From Streptomyces sp. CG4 (GTDB taxonomy: Bacteria > Actinomycetota > Actinomycetes > Streptomycetales > Streptomycetaceae): DNA of 64,000 nucleotides. The stretch spans positions 7,688,001 to 7,752,000 of the forward strand of contig NZ_CP163525.1 in NCBI RefSeq assembly GCF_041080655.1, read 5' to 3'. Below the pieces are notes generated by a model. That model saw only the letters and a program-made list of their open reading frames with translations. It was not told the origin of the DNA and searched no databases. A program made the translations under genes and the position numbers. Positions 31,260-39,798 of the stretch are shown in pieces (within the stretch, counting starts at the first letter, position 1; each line of letters starts with the position of its first letter).

Positions 31260-32164
31260 GCGCCGCCGAACGGCTCAGCGACGCGCTGTACGGCGTCGGC
31301 TGGAGCACCGTCAAGAAGCTCCCCGAACCCGTCGCGGTCCGCCTCGGCCGCACCATCGCCGACGCCGCCTGGAAGCAGCGCGGCAAGGGCGTACAGCGCC
31401 TGGAGTCCAACTACGCGCGCGTGGTGCCCGACGCGACGCCCGAGCGCCTCGCCGAGCTCTCCCGCGCGGGCATGCGCTCGTACCTGCGCTACTGGATGGA
31501 GTCCTTCCGGCTCCCGGCCTGGAGCCGGGAGCGAGTGAAGACCGGATTCGACCCGAAGGACATCCACTACCTCACCGACGGCCTCGCCTCCGGCCAGGGC
31601 GTGATCCTCGCCCTGCCGCACATGGCCAACTACGACCTGGCCGGCGCCTGGGTCACCACCAAGCTGGAGACGCCCTTCACGACCGTCGCCGAGCGCCTGA
31701 AGCCCGAGACGCTCTACGACCGTTTCGTCGCCTACCGGGAGGGCCTCGGCATGGAGGTCCTGCCGCACAGCGGCGGCACCGCCTTCGGCACCCTGGCCCG
31801 GCGGCTGCGCGACGGCGGCCTGGTCTGCCTGGTCGCCGACCGGGACCTGTCCGCCTCCGGCGTCGAGGTCGACTTCTTCGGCGAGAAGACCCGGATCCCC
31901 GCCGGTCCGGCCCTGCTCGCCCAGCAGACCGGCGCGCTGCTGCTGCCGGTCACGCTCTGGTACGACGACTCGCCCGTCATGCAGGGCCAGGTGCACCCCC
32001 CGATCGAGGTACCGGAGTCAGGTACCCGGGCCGAGAAGACGTCTGTCATGGCACAGGCGCTGGCCGACGCCTTCGCCACCGGGATCGCCGACCATCCGGA
32101 GGACTGGCACATGCTCCAGCGGCTGTGGCTCGCCGACCTCGACCCCGCGAAGGGACCCTCGTGA
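31256..32164 (+). CDS. Phosphatidylinositol mannoside acyltransferase (PatA-like)
   Basis: A 302-residue lysophospholipid-acyltransferase-type enzyme (LpxL/HtrB family). The catalytic H-x4-D/E is PHMANYDLAGAW, about residues 120-131. The acceptor pocket is YREGLGMEVLPHSGGTAFGTL, and LVCLVADRDLSASGVEVDFFG follows. In mycobacteria the equivalent gene acylates the mannose of PIM1/PIM2 at the cytoplasmic face. It is GTGA-coupled on both sides (pgsA at 31256, pimA at 32161), consistent with one lipid pathway. Confidence 0.88.
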   Translation: MSAAERLSDALYGVGWSTVKKLPEPVAVRLGRTIADAAWKQRGKGVQRLESNYARVVPDATPERLAELSRAGMRSYLRYWMESFRLPAWSRERVKTGFDPKDIHYLTDGLASGQGVILALPHMANYDLAGAWVTTKLETPFTTVAERLKPETLYDRFVAYREGLGMEVLPHSGGTAFGTLARRLRDGGLVCLVADRDLSASGVEVDFFGEKTRIPAGPALLAQQTGALLLPVTLWYDDSPVMQGQVHPPIEVPESGTRAEKTSVMAQALADAFATGIADHPEDWHMLQRLWLADLDPAKGPS

Positions 32165-33324
32165 GAATCGGGATCGTCTGCCCGTACTCCTGGGACGTGC
32201 CCGGCGGTGTCCAGTTCCACATCCGCGACCTCGCCGAGTACTTCCTCCGGCTCGGCCACGAGGTCTCCGTGCTCGCCCCGGCCGACGACGACACCCCGCT
32301 GCCGCCGTACGTCGTCTCGGCCGGCCGCGCGGTCCCGGTGCCGTACAACGGCTCGGTGGCCCGGCTGAACTTCGGCTTCCTGTCGGCCGCGCGGGTGCGC
32401 CGCTGGCTGCACGACGGCGCCTTCGACGTGGTCCACATCCACGAGCCGACCTCGCCCTCGCTGGGCCTGCTGACCTGCTGGGCGGCCTCCGGCCCGATCG
32501 TGGCCACCTTCCACACCTCCAACCCGCGCTCGCGCGCGATGATCGCCGCGTACTCCATCCTCCAGGCCGCCCTGGAGAAGATCAGCGCGCGGATCGCGGT
32601 CAGCGAGTACGCCCGCCGGACCCTGGTCGAGCACCTCGGCGGGGACGCGGTGGTCATTCCCAACGGCGTCGACGTGGACTTCTTCGCCAAGGCCGAGCCG
32701 AAGCCGGAGTGGCAGGGGGACACCCTCGGTTTCATCGGCCGGATCGACGAGCCCCGCAAGGGCCTGCCGGTCCTGATGAAGGCCCTGCCGAAGATCCTGG
32801 CCGCCCGCCCGCAGACCCGGCTGCTGGTCGCCGGCCGCGGCGACGAGGAGGCCGCCGTCGAGGACCTGCCGAAGGAACTGCGCCCGCGCGTGGAGTTCCT
32901 GGGCATGATCAGCGACGAGGACAAGGCGCGCTTCCTGCGCAGCGTCGACCTGTACGTCGCGCCCAACACCGGCGGCGAGAGCTTCGGCATCGTCCTCGTC
33001 GAGGCCATGTCGGCGGGCGCCCCCGTGCTCGCCTCCGACCTGGACGCCTTCGTCCAGGTCCTCGACCAGGGGGAGGCGGGCGAGGTCTTCGCCAACGAGG
33101 ACGCCGACGCGCTCGCCGAGGCGGCCGTACGGCTGCTGGAGGACCCGGTGCGCCGCGCCGAGCTGCGCGAACGCGGCAGCGCGCATGTGCGGCGGTTCGA
33201 CTGGTCGACGGTCGGCGCGGACATCCTGTCCGTCTACGAGACGGTCACGGCCGGCGCGGCGGCGGTCGCGACGGACGAGCGCACGACGGGCCTGCGGGCA
33301 CGCTTCGGCTTGGCGCGGGACTGA
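32161..33324 (+). CDS. pimA: Phosphatidyl-myo-inositol mannosyltransferase (GT4)
   Basis: A 387-residue GT-B glycosyltransferase. The N-terminal donor/acceptor half carries PYSWDVPGGVQFHIRDLAE, and the GDP-mannose-binding C-terminal half carries GFIGRIDEPRKGLPVLMKAL, LLVAGRGDEE and the E-x7-E element ESFGIVLVEAMSAG. This matches PimA, which adds the first mannose to phosphatidylinositol. GTG 32161 overlaps the preceding stop. The following spacer carries short tandem repeats. Confidence 0.92.
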   Translation: MRIGIVCPYSWDVPGGVQFHIRDLAEYFLRLGHEVSVLAPADDDTPLPPYVVSAGRAVPVPYNGSVARLNFGFLSAARVRRWLHDGAFDVVHIHEPTSPSLGLLTCWAASGPIVATFHTSNPRSRAMIAAYSILQAALEKISARIAVSEYARRTLVEHLGGDAVVIPNGVDVDFFAKAEPKPEWQGDTLGFIGRIDEPRKGLPVLMKALPKILAARPQTRLLVAGRGDEEAAVEDLPKELRPRVEFLGMISDEDKARFLRSVDLYVAPNTGGESFGIVLVEAMSAGAPVLASDLDAFVQVLDQGEAGEVFANEDADALAEAAVRLLEDPVRRAELRERGSAHVRRFDWSTVGADILSVYETVTAGAAAVATDERTTGLRARFGLARD

Positions 33325-33366
33325 CAGCCCGGGACTGACTGACGGCCCGGGACTGACGGCCCGGGC
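33324..33366 (+). repeat. Short tandem repeat just after pimA
   Basis: The phrase (C)GGCCCGGGACTGA is repeated two and a half times at about 33325-33366, starting at the pimA stop codon. Beyond it the 200-bp spacer to the LemA-like gene contains GGGCTTCGGGCTCGG-like variants. It looks like slippage-generated sequence. Confidence 0.55.
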
Positions 33367-33569
33367 CTTGCGGGACGGGCTTCGGGCTCGGCTCAGGGAG
33401 CGGGAGCGGCGGGCTCTGAGGTCGGCTTCAGGGGCTCGGCCCCAGGGACTGACGGGCCTTGCGGGGCCGGCGGGCTTCGAGCCGGGTCCGTCGGGCCGCA
33501 GGGTTTCGAGCCCGGCCACGGGAACGACGGGCTGCGAGTACTGCCCGAGTGTGCCGATAGCCTTCGGCC

Positions 33570-34112
33570 GTGACCGCAACACTCATCTGGATCCTCGTCG
33601 CACTCGTCGCCATCGGCGTGTACCTGAGCTGGACGGCCGGGCGGCTGGACCGGCTGCACGTGCGCATGGATGCCGCGCGGGCCGCGCTCGACGCGCAGCT
33701 GCTGCGCCGGGCCTCCGTCGCACAGGAACTCGCGACCTCGGGCGTACTGGACCCGGCCGCCTCGATCGTGCTGTACGAGGCCGCGCACGCGGCCCGGCAG
33801 GCCGAGGAGGAACAGCGGGAGGTCGCCGAGAGCGAGCTGAGCCAGGCGCTGCGTGCGGTGTTCGAGGACTCGGCCCAGGTGGAGGCCGTACGGGAGGCCC
33901 CGGGCGGCGAGGCGGCGGCCCGTGAGCTCGCCGAGGCCGTCCGCCGGGTCCCGATGGCCCGCCGCTTCCACAACGACGCCGTGGGCGCCGCCCGCAGGCT
34001 GCGCGAACACCGCAAGGTCCGCTGGTTCCGGCTCGCCGGCCACGCCCCGTTCCCGCTGGCCTTCGAGATGGACGACGAGCCCCCCGCAGCCCTGGTGGAA
34101 CGGGCCGCCTGA
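33570..34112 (+). CDS. LemA-like membrane-anchored protein
   Basis: A 180-residue protein with one N-terminal transmembrane helix (LIWILVALVAIGVYLSW) followed by a long helical bundle-like region rich in Ala, Arg and Glu (DRLHVRMDAARAALDAQL, EAAHAARQAEEEQREVAESEL). The C-terminal RRFHNDAVGAARRLREHRKVRWFRLAG and PFPLAFEMDDE resemble the YNDAV...FP...F-x-x-x-x-(F/Y)-E ending of LemA proteins. N-terminal membrane anchoring and helix content also fit. The match is moderate. Start GTG 33570. Confidence 0.7.
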   Translation: MTATLIWILVALVAIGVYLSWTAGRLDRLHVRMDAARAALDAQLLRRASVAQELATSGVLDPAASIVLYEAAHAARQAEEEQREVAESELSQALRAVFEDSAQVEAVREAPGGEAAARELAEAVRRVPMARRFHNDAVGAARRLREHRKVRWFRLAGHAPFPLAFEMDDEPPAALVERAA

Positions 34113-34226
34113 ACCCCAGGTGGACGAAAAGGATCCACCGGCTTGCCATTGGCCCTTGCTGTGGCCTGGTCCACTCGCGTTTCCTCGTCGATGCAGAAAT
34201 CCTCTTTCCCGTCAGTGAGGTCACCC

Positions 34227-35132
34227 GTGTCCACCACCGAGAACCAGGCTCCCGAGACCGGCACCGCCCGCGTGAAGCGCGGTATGGCCGAGCAGCTCAA
34301 GGGCGGCGTGATCATGGACGTCGTCACGCCGGAGCAGGCGAAGATCGCCGAGGACGCGGGCGCCGTCGCCGTCATGGCCCTGGAGCGGGTCCCCGCCGAC
34401 ATCCGCAAGGACGGCGGCGTGGCCCGCATGTCCGACCCGGACATGATCGAGGGCATCATCGAGGCCGTCTCCATCCCGGTCATGGCCAAGTCCCGTATCG
34501 GCCACTTCGTCGAGGCCCAGGTGCTGCAGTCCCTCGGCGTCGACTACATCGACGAGTCCGAGGTCCTCACCCCGGCCGACGAGGTCAACCACTCCGACAA
34601 GTGGGCCTTCACCACCCCGTTCGTGTGCGGTGCCACCAACCTGGGTGAGGCCCTGCGCCGCATCGCCGAGGGCGCCGCGATGATCCGCTCCAAGGGCGAG
34701 GCCGGCACCGGCAACGTCGTCGAGGCCGTCCGCCACCTGCGCCAGATCAAGAACGAGATCGCCAAGCTGCGCGGCTTCGACAACCACGAGCTGTACGCCG
34801 CCGCCAAGGAGCTGCGCGCCCCGTACGAGCTGGTCAAGGAGGTCGCCGAGCTGGGCAAGCTCCCGGTCGTGCTGTTCTCCGCCGGTGGCGTGGCCACCCC
34901 GGCCGACGCGGCCCTGATGCGCCAGCTCGGCGCCGAGGGCGTGTTCGTCGGCTCCGGCATCTTCAAGTCCGGCGACCCGGCCAAGCGCGCCGCCGCCATC
35001 GTGAAGGCCACCACCTTCTACGACGACCCGAAGATCATCGCGGACGCGTCCCGCAACCTCGGCGAGGCCATGGTCGGCATCAACTGCGACACCCTCCCCG
35101 AGACCGAGCGCTACGCCAACCGCGGCTGGTAA
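34227..35132 (+). CDS. pdxS: Pyridoxal 5'-phosphate synthase lyase subunit
   Basis: A 301-residue SNZ-family (beta/alpha)8 barrel. GGVIMDVVTPEQAKIAEDAGA, VAVMALERVPADIR, SIPVMAKSRIGHFVEAQ (active-site Lys) and VVLFSAGGVATPADAALM are hallmark segments of PdxS. It condenses ribose 5-phosphate and glyceraldehyde 3-phosphate with ammonia channelled from PdxT. The GTG at 34227 (GAGG 6 bp upstream) gives the family's usual length; in-frame codons upstream are promoter sequence. pdxT follows 13 bp downstream. Confidence 0.97.
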   Translation: MSTTENQAPETGTARVKRGMAEQLKGGVIMDVVTPEQAKIAEDAGAVAVMALERVPADIRKDGGVARMSDPDMIEGIIEAVSIPVMAKSRIGHFVEAQVLQSLGVDYIDESEVLTPADEVNHSDKWAFTTPFVCGATNLGEALRRIAEGAAMIRSKGEAGTGNVVEAVRHLRQIKNEIAKLRGFDNHELYAAAKELRAPYELVKEVAELGKLPVVLFSAGGVATPADAALMRQLGAEGVFVGSGIFKSGDPAKRAAAIVKATTFYDDPKIIADASRNLGEAMVGINCDTLPETERYANRGW

Positions 35133-35145
35133 GGCACCGACACAC

Positions 35146-35751
35146 ATGAACACCCCCGTCATAGGCGTCCTGGCCCTCCAGGGCGACGTACGGGAGCACC
35201 TCATCGCCCTGGCCGCGGCGGACGCCGTGGCCAGGCCGGTGCGGCGCCCCGAAGAACTCGCCGAGGTCGACGGCCTCGTCCTGCCCGGCGGCGAGTCCAC
35301 CACCATCTCCAAGCTGGCCATCCTGTTCGGCGTGATGGAGCCCCTTCGCGCGCGCGTGCACGGCGGTATGCCCGTCTACGGCACCTGCGCCGGCATGATC
35401 ATGCTCGCCGACAAGATCCTCGACCCGCGCTCGGGCCAGGAGACGATCGGCGGCATCGACATGATCGTGCGCCGCAACGCCTTCGGGCGGCAGAACGAGT
35501 CGTTCGAAGCGGCGGTCGACGTCAAGGGAGTCGCGGGCGATCCTGTAGAGGGCGTCTTCATCCGCGCCCCGTGGGTGGAGTCCGTGGGCGCCGGGGCCGA
35601 GGTGCTCGCCGAGCACGAGGGCCACATCGTCGCGGTCCGTCAGGGCAACGCGCTCGCCACGTCGTTCCACCCGGAACTGACCGGCGACCACCGCGTGCAC
35701 TCCCTGTTCGTGGACATGGTGCGCGCCAAACGGGCGTCTGAGTCCTTGTAG
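35146..35751 (+). CDS. pdxT: Pyridoxal 5'-phosphate synthase glutaminase subunit
   Basis: A 201-residue class I glutaminase. PGGESTTISKL is the oxyanion-site signature, YGTCAGMIMLA holds the catalytic Cys, and FHPELTGDHRVH holds the catalytic His and Glu. It hydrolyses glutamine and feeds ammonia to the PdxS barrel. Co-transcribed with pdxS. Confidence 0.97.
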   Translation: MNTPVIGVLALQGDVREHLIALAAADAVARPVRRPEELAEVDGLVLPGGESTTISKLAILFGVMEPLRARVHGGMPVYGTCAGMIMLADKILDPRSGQETIGGIDMIVRRNAFGRQNESFEAAVDVKGVAGDPVEGVFIRAPWVESVGAGAEVLAEHEGHIVAVRQGNALATSFHPELTGDHRVHSLFVDMVRAKRASESL

Positions 35752-35801
35752 GATCTCTGGCGTTCCGTTACAGAGATTGGTTACGCGAAGGAGACAGGCA
35801 G

Positions 35802-36554
35802 ATGTCCGGCCACTCTAAATGGGCCACGACGAAGCACAAGAAGGCCGTGATCGATGCCAAGCGCGGCAAGCTCTTCGCGAAGCTGATCAAGAACATCGAG
35901 GTCGCGGCGCGCATGGGCGGCGTCGACCTCGACGGCAACCCGACGCTTTACGACGCCGTTCAGAAGGCCAAGAAGCAGTCGGTGCCGAACAAGAACATCG
36001 ACTCCGCGATCAAGCGCGGTGGCGGTCTCGAGGCCGGCGGCGCCGACTACGAGACGATCATGTACGAGGGCTACGGCCCCAACGGTGTCGCGGTGCTCAT
36101 CGAGTGCCTCACCGACAACCGCAACCGCGCCGCCTCCGACGTGCGCGTCGCCATGACCCGCAACGGCGGCAACATGGCCGACCCCGGCTCGGTGTCGTAC
36201 ATGTTCAGCCGCAAGGGCGTCGTCATCGTCCCCAAGGGCGAGCTGTCCGAGGACGACGTCCTCGGCGCCGTGCTGGACGCGGGCGCCGAGGAGGTCAACG
36301 ACCTCGGCGAGACCTTCGAGGTCATCAGTGAGGCCACTGACTTGGTCGCGGTCCGTACCGCCCTCCAGGAGGCCGGCATCGACTACGACTCCGCCGAGTC
36401 CAGCTTCGTGCCGTCCGTCCAGGTCGAGCTGGACGAGGACGGCGCCCGGAAGATCTTCAAGCTCATCGACGCGCTGGAGGACAGCGACGACGTGCAGAAC
36501 GTCTTCGCCAACTTCGACGTGAGCGACGAGATCATGGAGAAGGTCGACGCGTAA
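35802..36554 (+). CDS. YebC/TACO1/PmpR-family protein
   Basis: A 250-residue protein with the YebC N-terminus (MSGHSKWATTKHKKAVIDAKRGK), IKRGGGLEAGGADYETIMYEGYGPNGVA and the C-terminal three-domain fold typical of the family. Formerly called a transcriptional regulator; recent work ties the family to translation of proline-rich stretches. It lies between pdxT (50 bp upstream) and the ruv operon, as in other actinobacteria. AAGGAGA precedes the ATG. A terminator follows. Confidence 0.95.
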   Translation: MSGHSKWATTKHKKAVIDAKRGKLFAKLIKNIEVAARMGGVDLDGNPTLYDAVQKAKKQSVPNKNIDSAIKRGGGLEAGGADYETIMYEGYGPNGVAVLIECLTDNRNRAASDVRVAMTRNGGNMADPGSVSYMFSRKGVVIVPKGELSEDDVLGAVLDAGAEEVNDLGETFEVISEATDLVAVRTALQEAGIDYDSAESSFVPSVQVELDEDGARKIFKLIDALEDSDDVQNVFANFDVSDEIMEKVDA

Positions 36555-36579
36555 CGCCGCCGCGAGCTGCGCAGGTCTC

Positions 36580-36609
36580 ACGGGCCGACGGGACATCCCG
36601 TCGGCCCGT
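36580..36609 (+). terminator. Terminator after the yebC-type gene
   Basis: ACGGGCCGACGGG (36580-36592) pairs perfectly with CCCGTCGGCCCGT (36597-36609) around ACAT. Confidence 0.8.
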
Positions 36610-36696
36610 CGCCGTCCGGGCGGCGGTGCACGCCGTTGTCAGTGGCAACCGATAGCCTGCACAAACAGCTGATCGAGTCGGCGAGGAGAGGGGGGC

Positions 36697-37239
36697 GTGG
36701 TGCGCGTACTGGGGGTGGACCCGGGGCTGACCCGGTGCGGTGTCGGCGTCGTCGAGGGGGTCGCGGGCCGTCCGCTCACCATGCTCGGCGTCGGTGTCGT
36801 CCGCACCCCCGCGGACGCCGACCTCAGCCACCGCCTCCTCGCCGTCGAGCAGGGCATAGAGCAGTGGCTGGACGAGCACCGGCCCGAGTTCGTCGCCGTC
36901 GAGCGCGTCTTCAGCCAGCACAACGTACGCACGGTGATGGGCACCGCCCAGGCCAGCGCCGTGGCCATGCTGTGTGCCGCCCGGCGCGGCATCCCCGTCG
37001 CCCTGCACACCCCGAGCGAGGTCAAGGCGGCCGTCACCGGCAGCGGTCGCGCCGAAAAGGCGCAGGTCGGCGCCATGGTCACCCGGCTGCTGCGGCTCTC
37101 CGCGCCGCCCAGGCCGGCCGATGCCGCCGACGCCCTCGCGCTCGCCATCTGCCACATCTGGCGCGCCCCCGCGCAGAACCGGCTCCAGCAGGCGGTCGCC
37201 CGCCACACAGTCCACGCAACGAAAGGCCGTACGGCATGA
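36697..37239 (+). CDS. ruvC: Holliday junction resolvase RuvC
   Basis: A 180-residue endonuclease. The acidic catalytic residues are visible in VLGVDPGLTRCGVG (Asp), VAVERVFSQHNVRTVMG (Glu) and RPADAADALALAICHIW (Asp/Asp). It cuts Holliday junctions symmetrically. GAGGAGAGGGGG precedes GTG 36697; a second GTG follows immediately. It overlaps ruvA by 4 bp. Confidence 0.97.
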   Translation: MVRVLGVDPGLTRCGVGVVEGVAGRPLTMLGVGVVRTPADADLSHRLLAVEQGIEQWLDEHRPEFVAVERVFSQHNVRTVMGTAQASAVAMLCAARRGIPVALHTPSEVKAAVTGSGRAEKAQVGAMVTRLLRLSAPPRPADAADALALAICHIWRAPAQNRLQQAVARHTVHATKGRTA

Positions 37240-37844
37240 TCGCCTTCGTCAGCGGCACGGTCGCCGCGCTCGCCCCCGACGCCGCGGTCGTCGAGGTCGG
37301 CGGCGTCGGCATGGCCGTCCAGTGCACGCCGAACACGCTGTCCACGCTCCGTATCGGCCAGCCCGCCAAGCTGCACACCTCGCTCGTCGTCCGCGAGGAC
37401 TCACTGACCCTGTACGGCTTCGGCGACGACGACGAGCGCCAGGTCTTCGAGCTGCTCCAGACCGCGAGCGGCGTCGGCCCGCGCCTGGCCCAGGCCATGC
37501 TCGCCGTGCACAGCCCGGACGCGCTGCGCCGCGCCGTCACCACCGGCGACGAGAAGGCGCTCACCGCCGTCCCCGGCATCGGCAAGAAGGGTGCGCAGAA
37601 GCTGCTCCTGGAGCTGAAGGACCGGCTCGGCGAACCCGTCGGGACGGCGCCCGCGATCGGCACGCCGGTCACCCAGGGCTGGCGCGACCAGCTGCACGCG
37701 GCCCTGATCGGCCTCGGCTACGCCACCCGCGAGGCCGATGAGGCCGTCACCGCCGTGGCCCCGCAGGCCGAGGCCGCCGCCGGCACGCCCCAGGTGGGTC
37801 AGCTGCTGAAGGCCGCCCTGCAGACCCTGAACCGCGCCCGCTGA
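37236..37844 (+). CDS. ruvA: Holliday junction DNA helicase subunit RuvA
   Basis: A 202-residue protein. The N-terminal OB domain (MIAFVSGTVAALAPDAAVVEV, SLTLYGF) is followed by two helix-hairpin-helix motifs (LLQTASGVGPRLAQAML and LTAVPGIGKKGAQKLLLEL) and the C-terminal UBA-like domain III that contacts RuvB. The ATGA overlap with ruvC shows coupling. Confidence 0.97.
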   Translation: MIAFVSGTVAALAPDAAVVEVGGVGMAVQCTPNTLSTLRIGQPAKLHTSLVVREDSLTLYGFGDDDERQVFELLQTASGVGPRLAQAMLAVHSPDALRRAVTTGDEKALTAVPGIGKKGAQKLLLELKDRLGEPVGTAPAIGTPVTQGWRDQLHAALIGLGYATREADEAVTAVAPQAEAAAGTPQVGQLLKAALQTLNRAR

Positions 37845-37883
37845 CCCCACGACGCTGACCCCACGACGATCGAGGCACACCAC

Positions 37884-38954
37884 ATGAACTGGGACGACAC
37901 CACCGACACCCCCGCCGCCGAGCGGCTCGTCGGTGCGTCCGCCGACGGGGAGGACCAGGCCGTCGAGGCCGCCCTGCGCCCCAAGGACCTCGGCGAGTTC
38001 ATCGGCCAGGAGAAGGTCCGCGAACAGCTCGACCTCGTCCTGCGGGCCGCACGCGCGCGGGGCGCCACCGCCGACCATGTGCTGCTCTCCGGCGCGCCCG
38101 GCCTCGGCAAGACCACGTTGTCGATGATCATCGCGGCCGAGATGGGCGCGCCCATCCGCATCACCTCCGGCCCGGCCATCCAGCACGCGGGCGACCTCGC
38201 CGCGATCCTCTCCTCCCTGCAGGAGGGCGAGGTCCTCTTCCTCGACGAGATCCACCGCATGTCCCGGCCCGCCGAGGAGATGCTGTACATGGCGATGGAG
38301 GACTTCCGCGTCGACGTCATCGTCGGCAAGGGCCCCGGCGCCACCGCCATCCCGCTCGAACTGCCGCCGTTCACCCTGGTCGGCGCGACCACGCGCGCGG
38401 GCCTGCTGCCGCCCCCGTTGCGCGACCGCTTCGGCTTCACCGCGCACATGGAGTTCTACGAGCCGCACGAGCTGGAGCGCGTCGTACACCGCTCGGCTCA
38501 CCTGCTCGACGTCGAGATCGAGTCGGACGGCGCCGCCGAGATCGCCGGCCGCTCCCGTGGCACGCCCCGCATCGCCAACCGGCTGTTGCGCCGCGTCCGC
38601 GACTATGCGCAGGTCAAGGCGGACGGCCTGATCACCCGCGAGATCGCCGCGGCCGCCCTCGCCGTCTACGAGGTCGACGCGCGCGGGCTCGACCGCCTCG
38701 ACCGCGCCGTCCTGGAGGCCCTGCTGAAACTGTTCGGCGGCGGCCCGGTCGGCCTCTCGACGCTCGCCGTCGCGGTGGGGGAGGAGCGGGAGACCGTCGA
38801 GGAGGTCGCCGAACCGTTCCTCGTCCGTGAGGGCCTGCTCGCCCGTACCCCGCGCGGCCGGGTCGCCACGCCCGCCGCCTGGGCGCACCTCGGTCTGACC
38901 CCGCCCCGCCCGGCGACCGGGGGAATCGGACAACAGGATCTGTTCGGGACCTGA
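37884..38954 (+). CDS. ruvB: Holliday junction DNA helicase subunit RuvB
   Basis: A 356-residue AAA+ motor. Walker A is GAPGLGKTT, Walker B LFLDEIHR, sensor I GATTRAG and sensor II/arginine GRSRGTPRIANRLLRRVRDY. The C-terminal winged helix (LLKLFGGGPVGLSTLAVAVGEE) binds DNA. It drives branch migration with RuvA. Start ATG 37884, 39 bp after ruvA. Confidence 0.98.
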   Translation: MNWDDTTDTPAAERLVGASADGEDQAVEAALRPKDLGEFIGQEKVREQLDLVLRAARARGATADHVLLSGAPGLGKTTLSMIIAAEMGAPIRITSGPAIQHAGDLAAILSSLQEGEVLFLDEIHRMSRPAEEMLYMAMEDFRVDVIVGKGPGATAIPLELPPFTLVGATTRAGLLPPPLRDRFGFTAHMEFYEPHELERVVHRSAHLLDVEIESDGAAEIAGRSRGTPRIANRLLRRVRDYAQVKADGLITREIAAAALAVYEVDARGLDRLDRAVLEALLKLFGGGPVGLSTLAVAVGEERETVEEVAEPFLVREGLLARTPRGRVATPAAWAHLGLTPPRPATGGIGQQDLFGT

Positions 38955-39152
38955 CGGCGCCGTGATGCCGTCGTGATCTCTCCGTGACGGGCGAGGCATT
39001 GGCCCGGGCAGGAACCCAGGTGCCATGCTGAGCGTTGTTCCATGCGCGCGGACTCGCTTAGACTCCGCCGATGCCGCCTTTGCGGGCGGCGCCGACCAGC
39101 CCCCATCAACAGGCCGCTCACCCGCGCGGTCGCGCGAAGGAAATTCCGTCCC

Positions 39153-39656
39153 GTGAATGCCTATACCCTTCTCCCGTTCATCGTGCTCATCGCGGCCATG
39201 TTCCTGATGACACGCTCGGCCAAGAAGAAGCAGCAGCAGGCCAACCAGATGCGGAACGAGATGCAGCCCGGCTCCGGTGTCCGCACGATCGGGGGTATGT
39301 ACGCGACGGTCAAGGAGGTGGGCGAGGACACGGTCCTCCTCGACGCCGGCCCCGGTGTCGAGCTCCTCTTCGCCAAGAACGCGATCGGCGCCGTTCTCAC
39401 CGACGACGAGTACAACCGCATCGTCCACGGCATCGAGCACGACCTGAAGTCCGACGCCGACATCGTCCCGGACGACGCCTCCTCCCTCACCGAGACCGAC
39501 GAGTCCGACTCGCCCGCTGCCGCCGCCTCCGACGACAAGGCCGTCGACCTCGGTAAGAAGGATGCCGGCGAGGACGGCGCCGGCGCGGCCGAGGCCGCCG
39601 AGGCCAAGGCGGACGACGAGCCGAAGAAGACCGACGGCGACTCCGACGCGAAGTAG
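39153..39656 (+). CDS. yajC: Preprotein translocase accessory subunit YajC
   Basis: A 167-residue protein. GTG 39153 is chosen so that the protein begins at the single N-terminal membrane helix (LLPFIVLIAAMFLMTRSAKKKQQQ). The conserved core QMRNEMQPGSGVRTIGGMYATVKEVGEDTVLLDAGPG is followed by a long Asp/Glu/Ala/Lys tail of about 60 residues, longer than in most YajC. It heads the yajC-secD-secF set. A long imperfect hairpin separates it from secD. Confidence 0.95.
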   Translation: MNAYTLLPFIVLIAAMFLMTRSAKKKQQQANQMRNEMQPGSGVRTIGGMYATVKEVGEDTVLLDAGPGVELLFAKNAIGAVLTDDEYNRIVHGIEHDLKSDADIVPDDASSLTETDESDSPAAAASDDKAVDLGKKDAGEDGAGAAEAAEAKADDEPKKTDGDSDAK

Positions 39657-39658
39657 TC

Positions 39659-39711
39659 ACGCCCCGGTGGTGCGCTGCGCGGCATAATCCGCCCCGCGCA
39701 CCACGGGGCGT
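39659..39711 (+). terminator. Imperfect long hairpin between yajC and secD
   Basis: ACGCCCCGGTGGTGCGC (39659-39675) pairs with GCGCACCACGGGGCGT (39696-39711) with one unpaired base and a 20-nt loop. It begins 3 nt after the yajC stop codon and is followed by TCTGTTTCC. It may cause partial termination ahead of secD. Confidence 0.6.
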
Positions 39712-39798
39712 CTGTTTCCCGTACGGAACAGCCCGACACCATGTCATGGCCGACCCGCGCCGACCAACGCGGAGCGGCCCGAGAGGGAGTACGAGAAG

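Noticed and set aside
33324..33569. Coding frame after pimA reading through GGGCT-type repeats
   Set aside because: Low-complexity Ala/Arg/Gly translation, no ribosome site; treated as slippage repeats.
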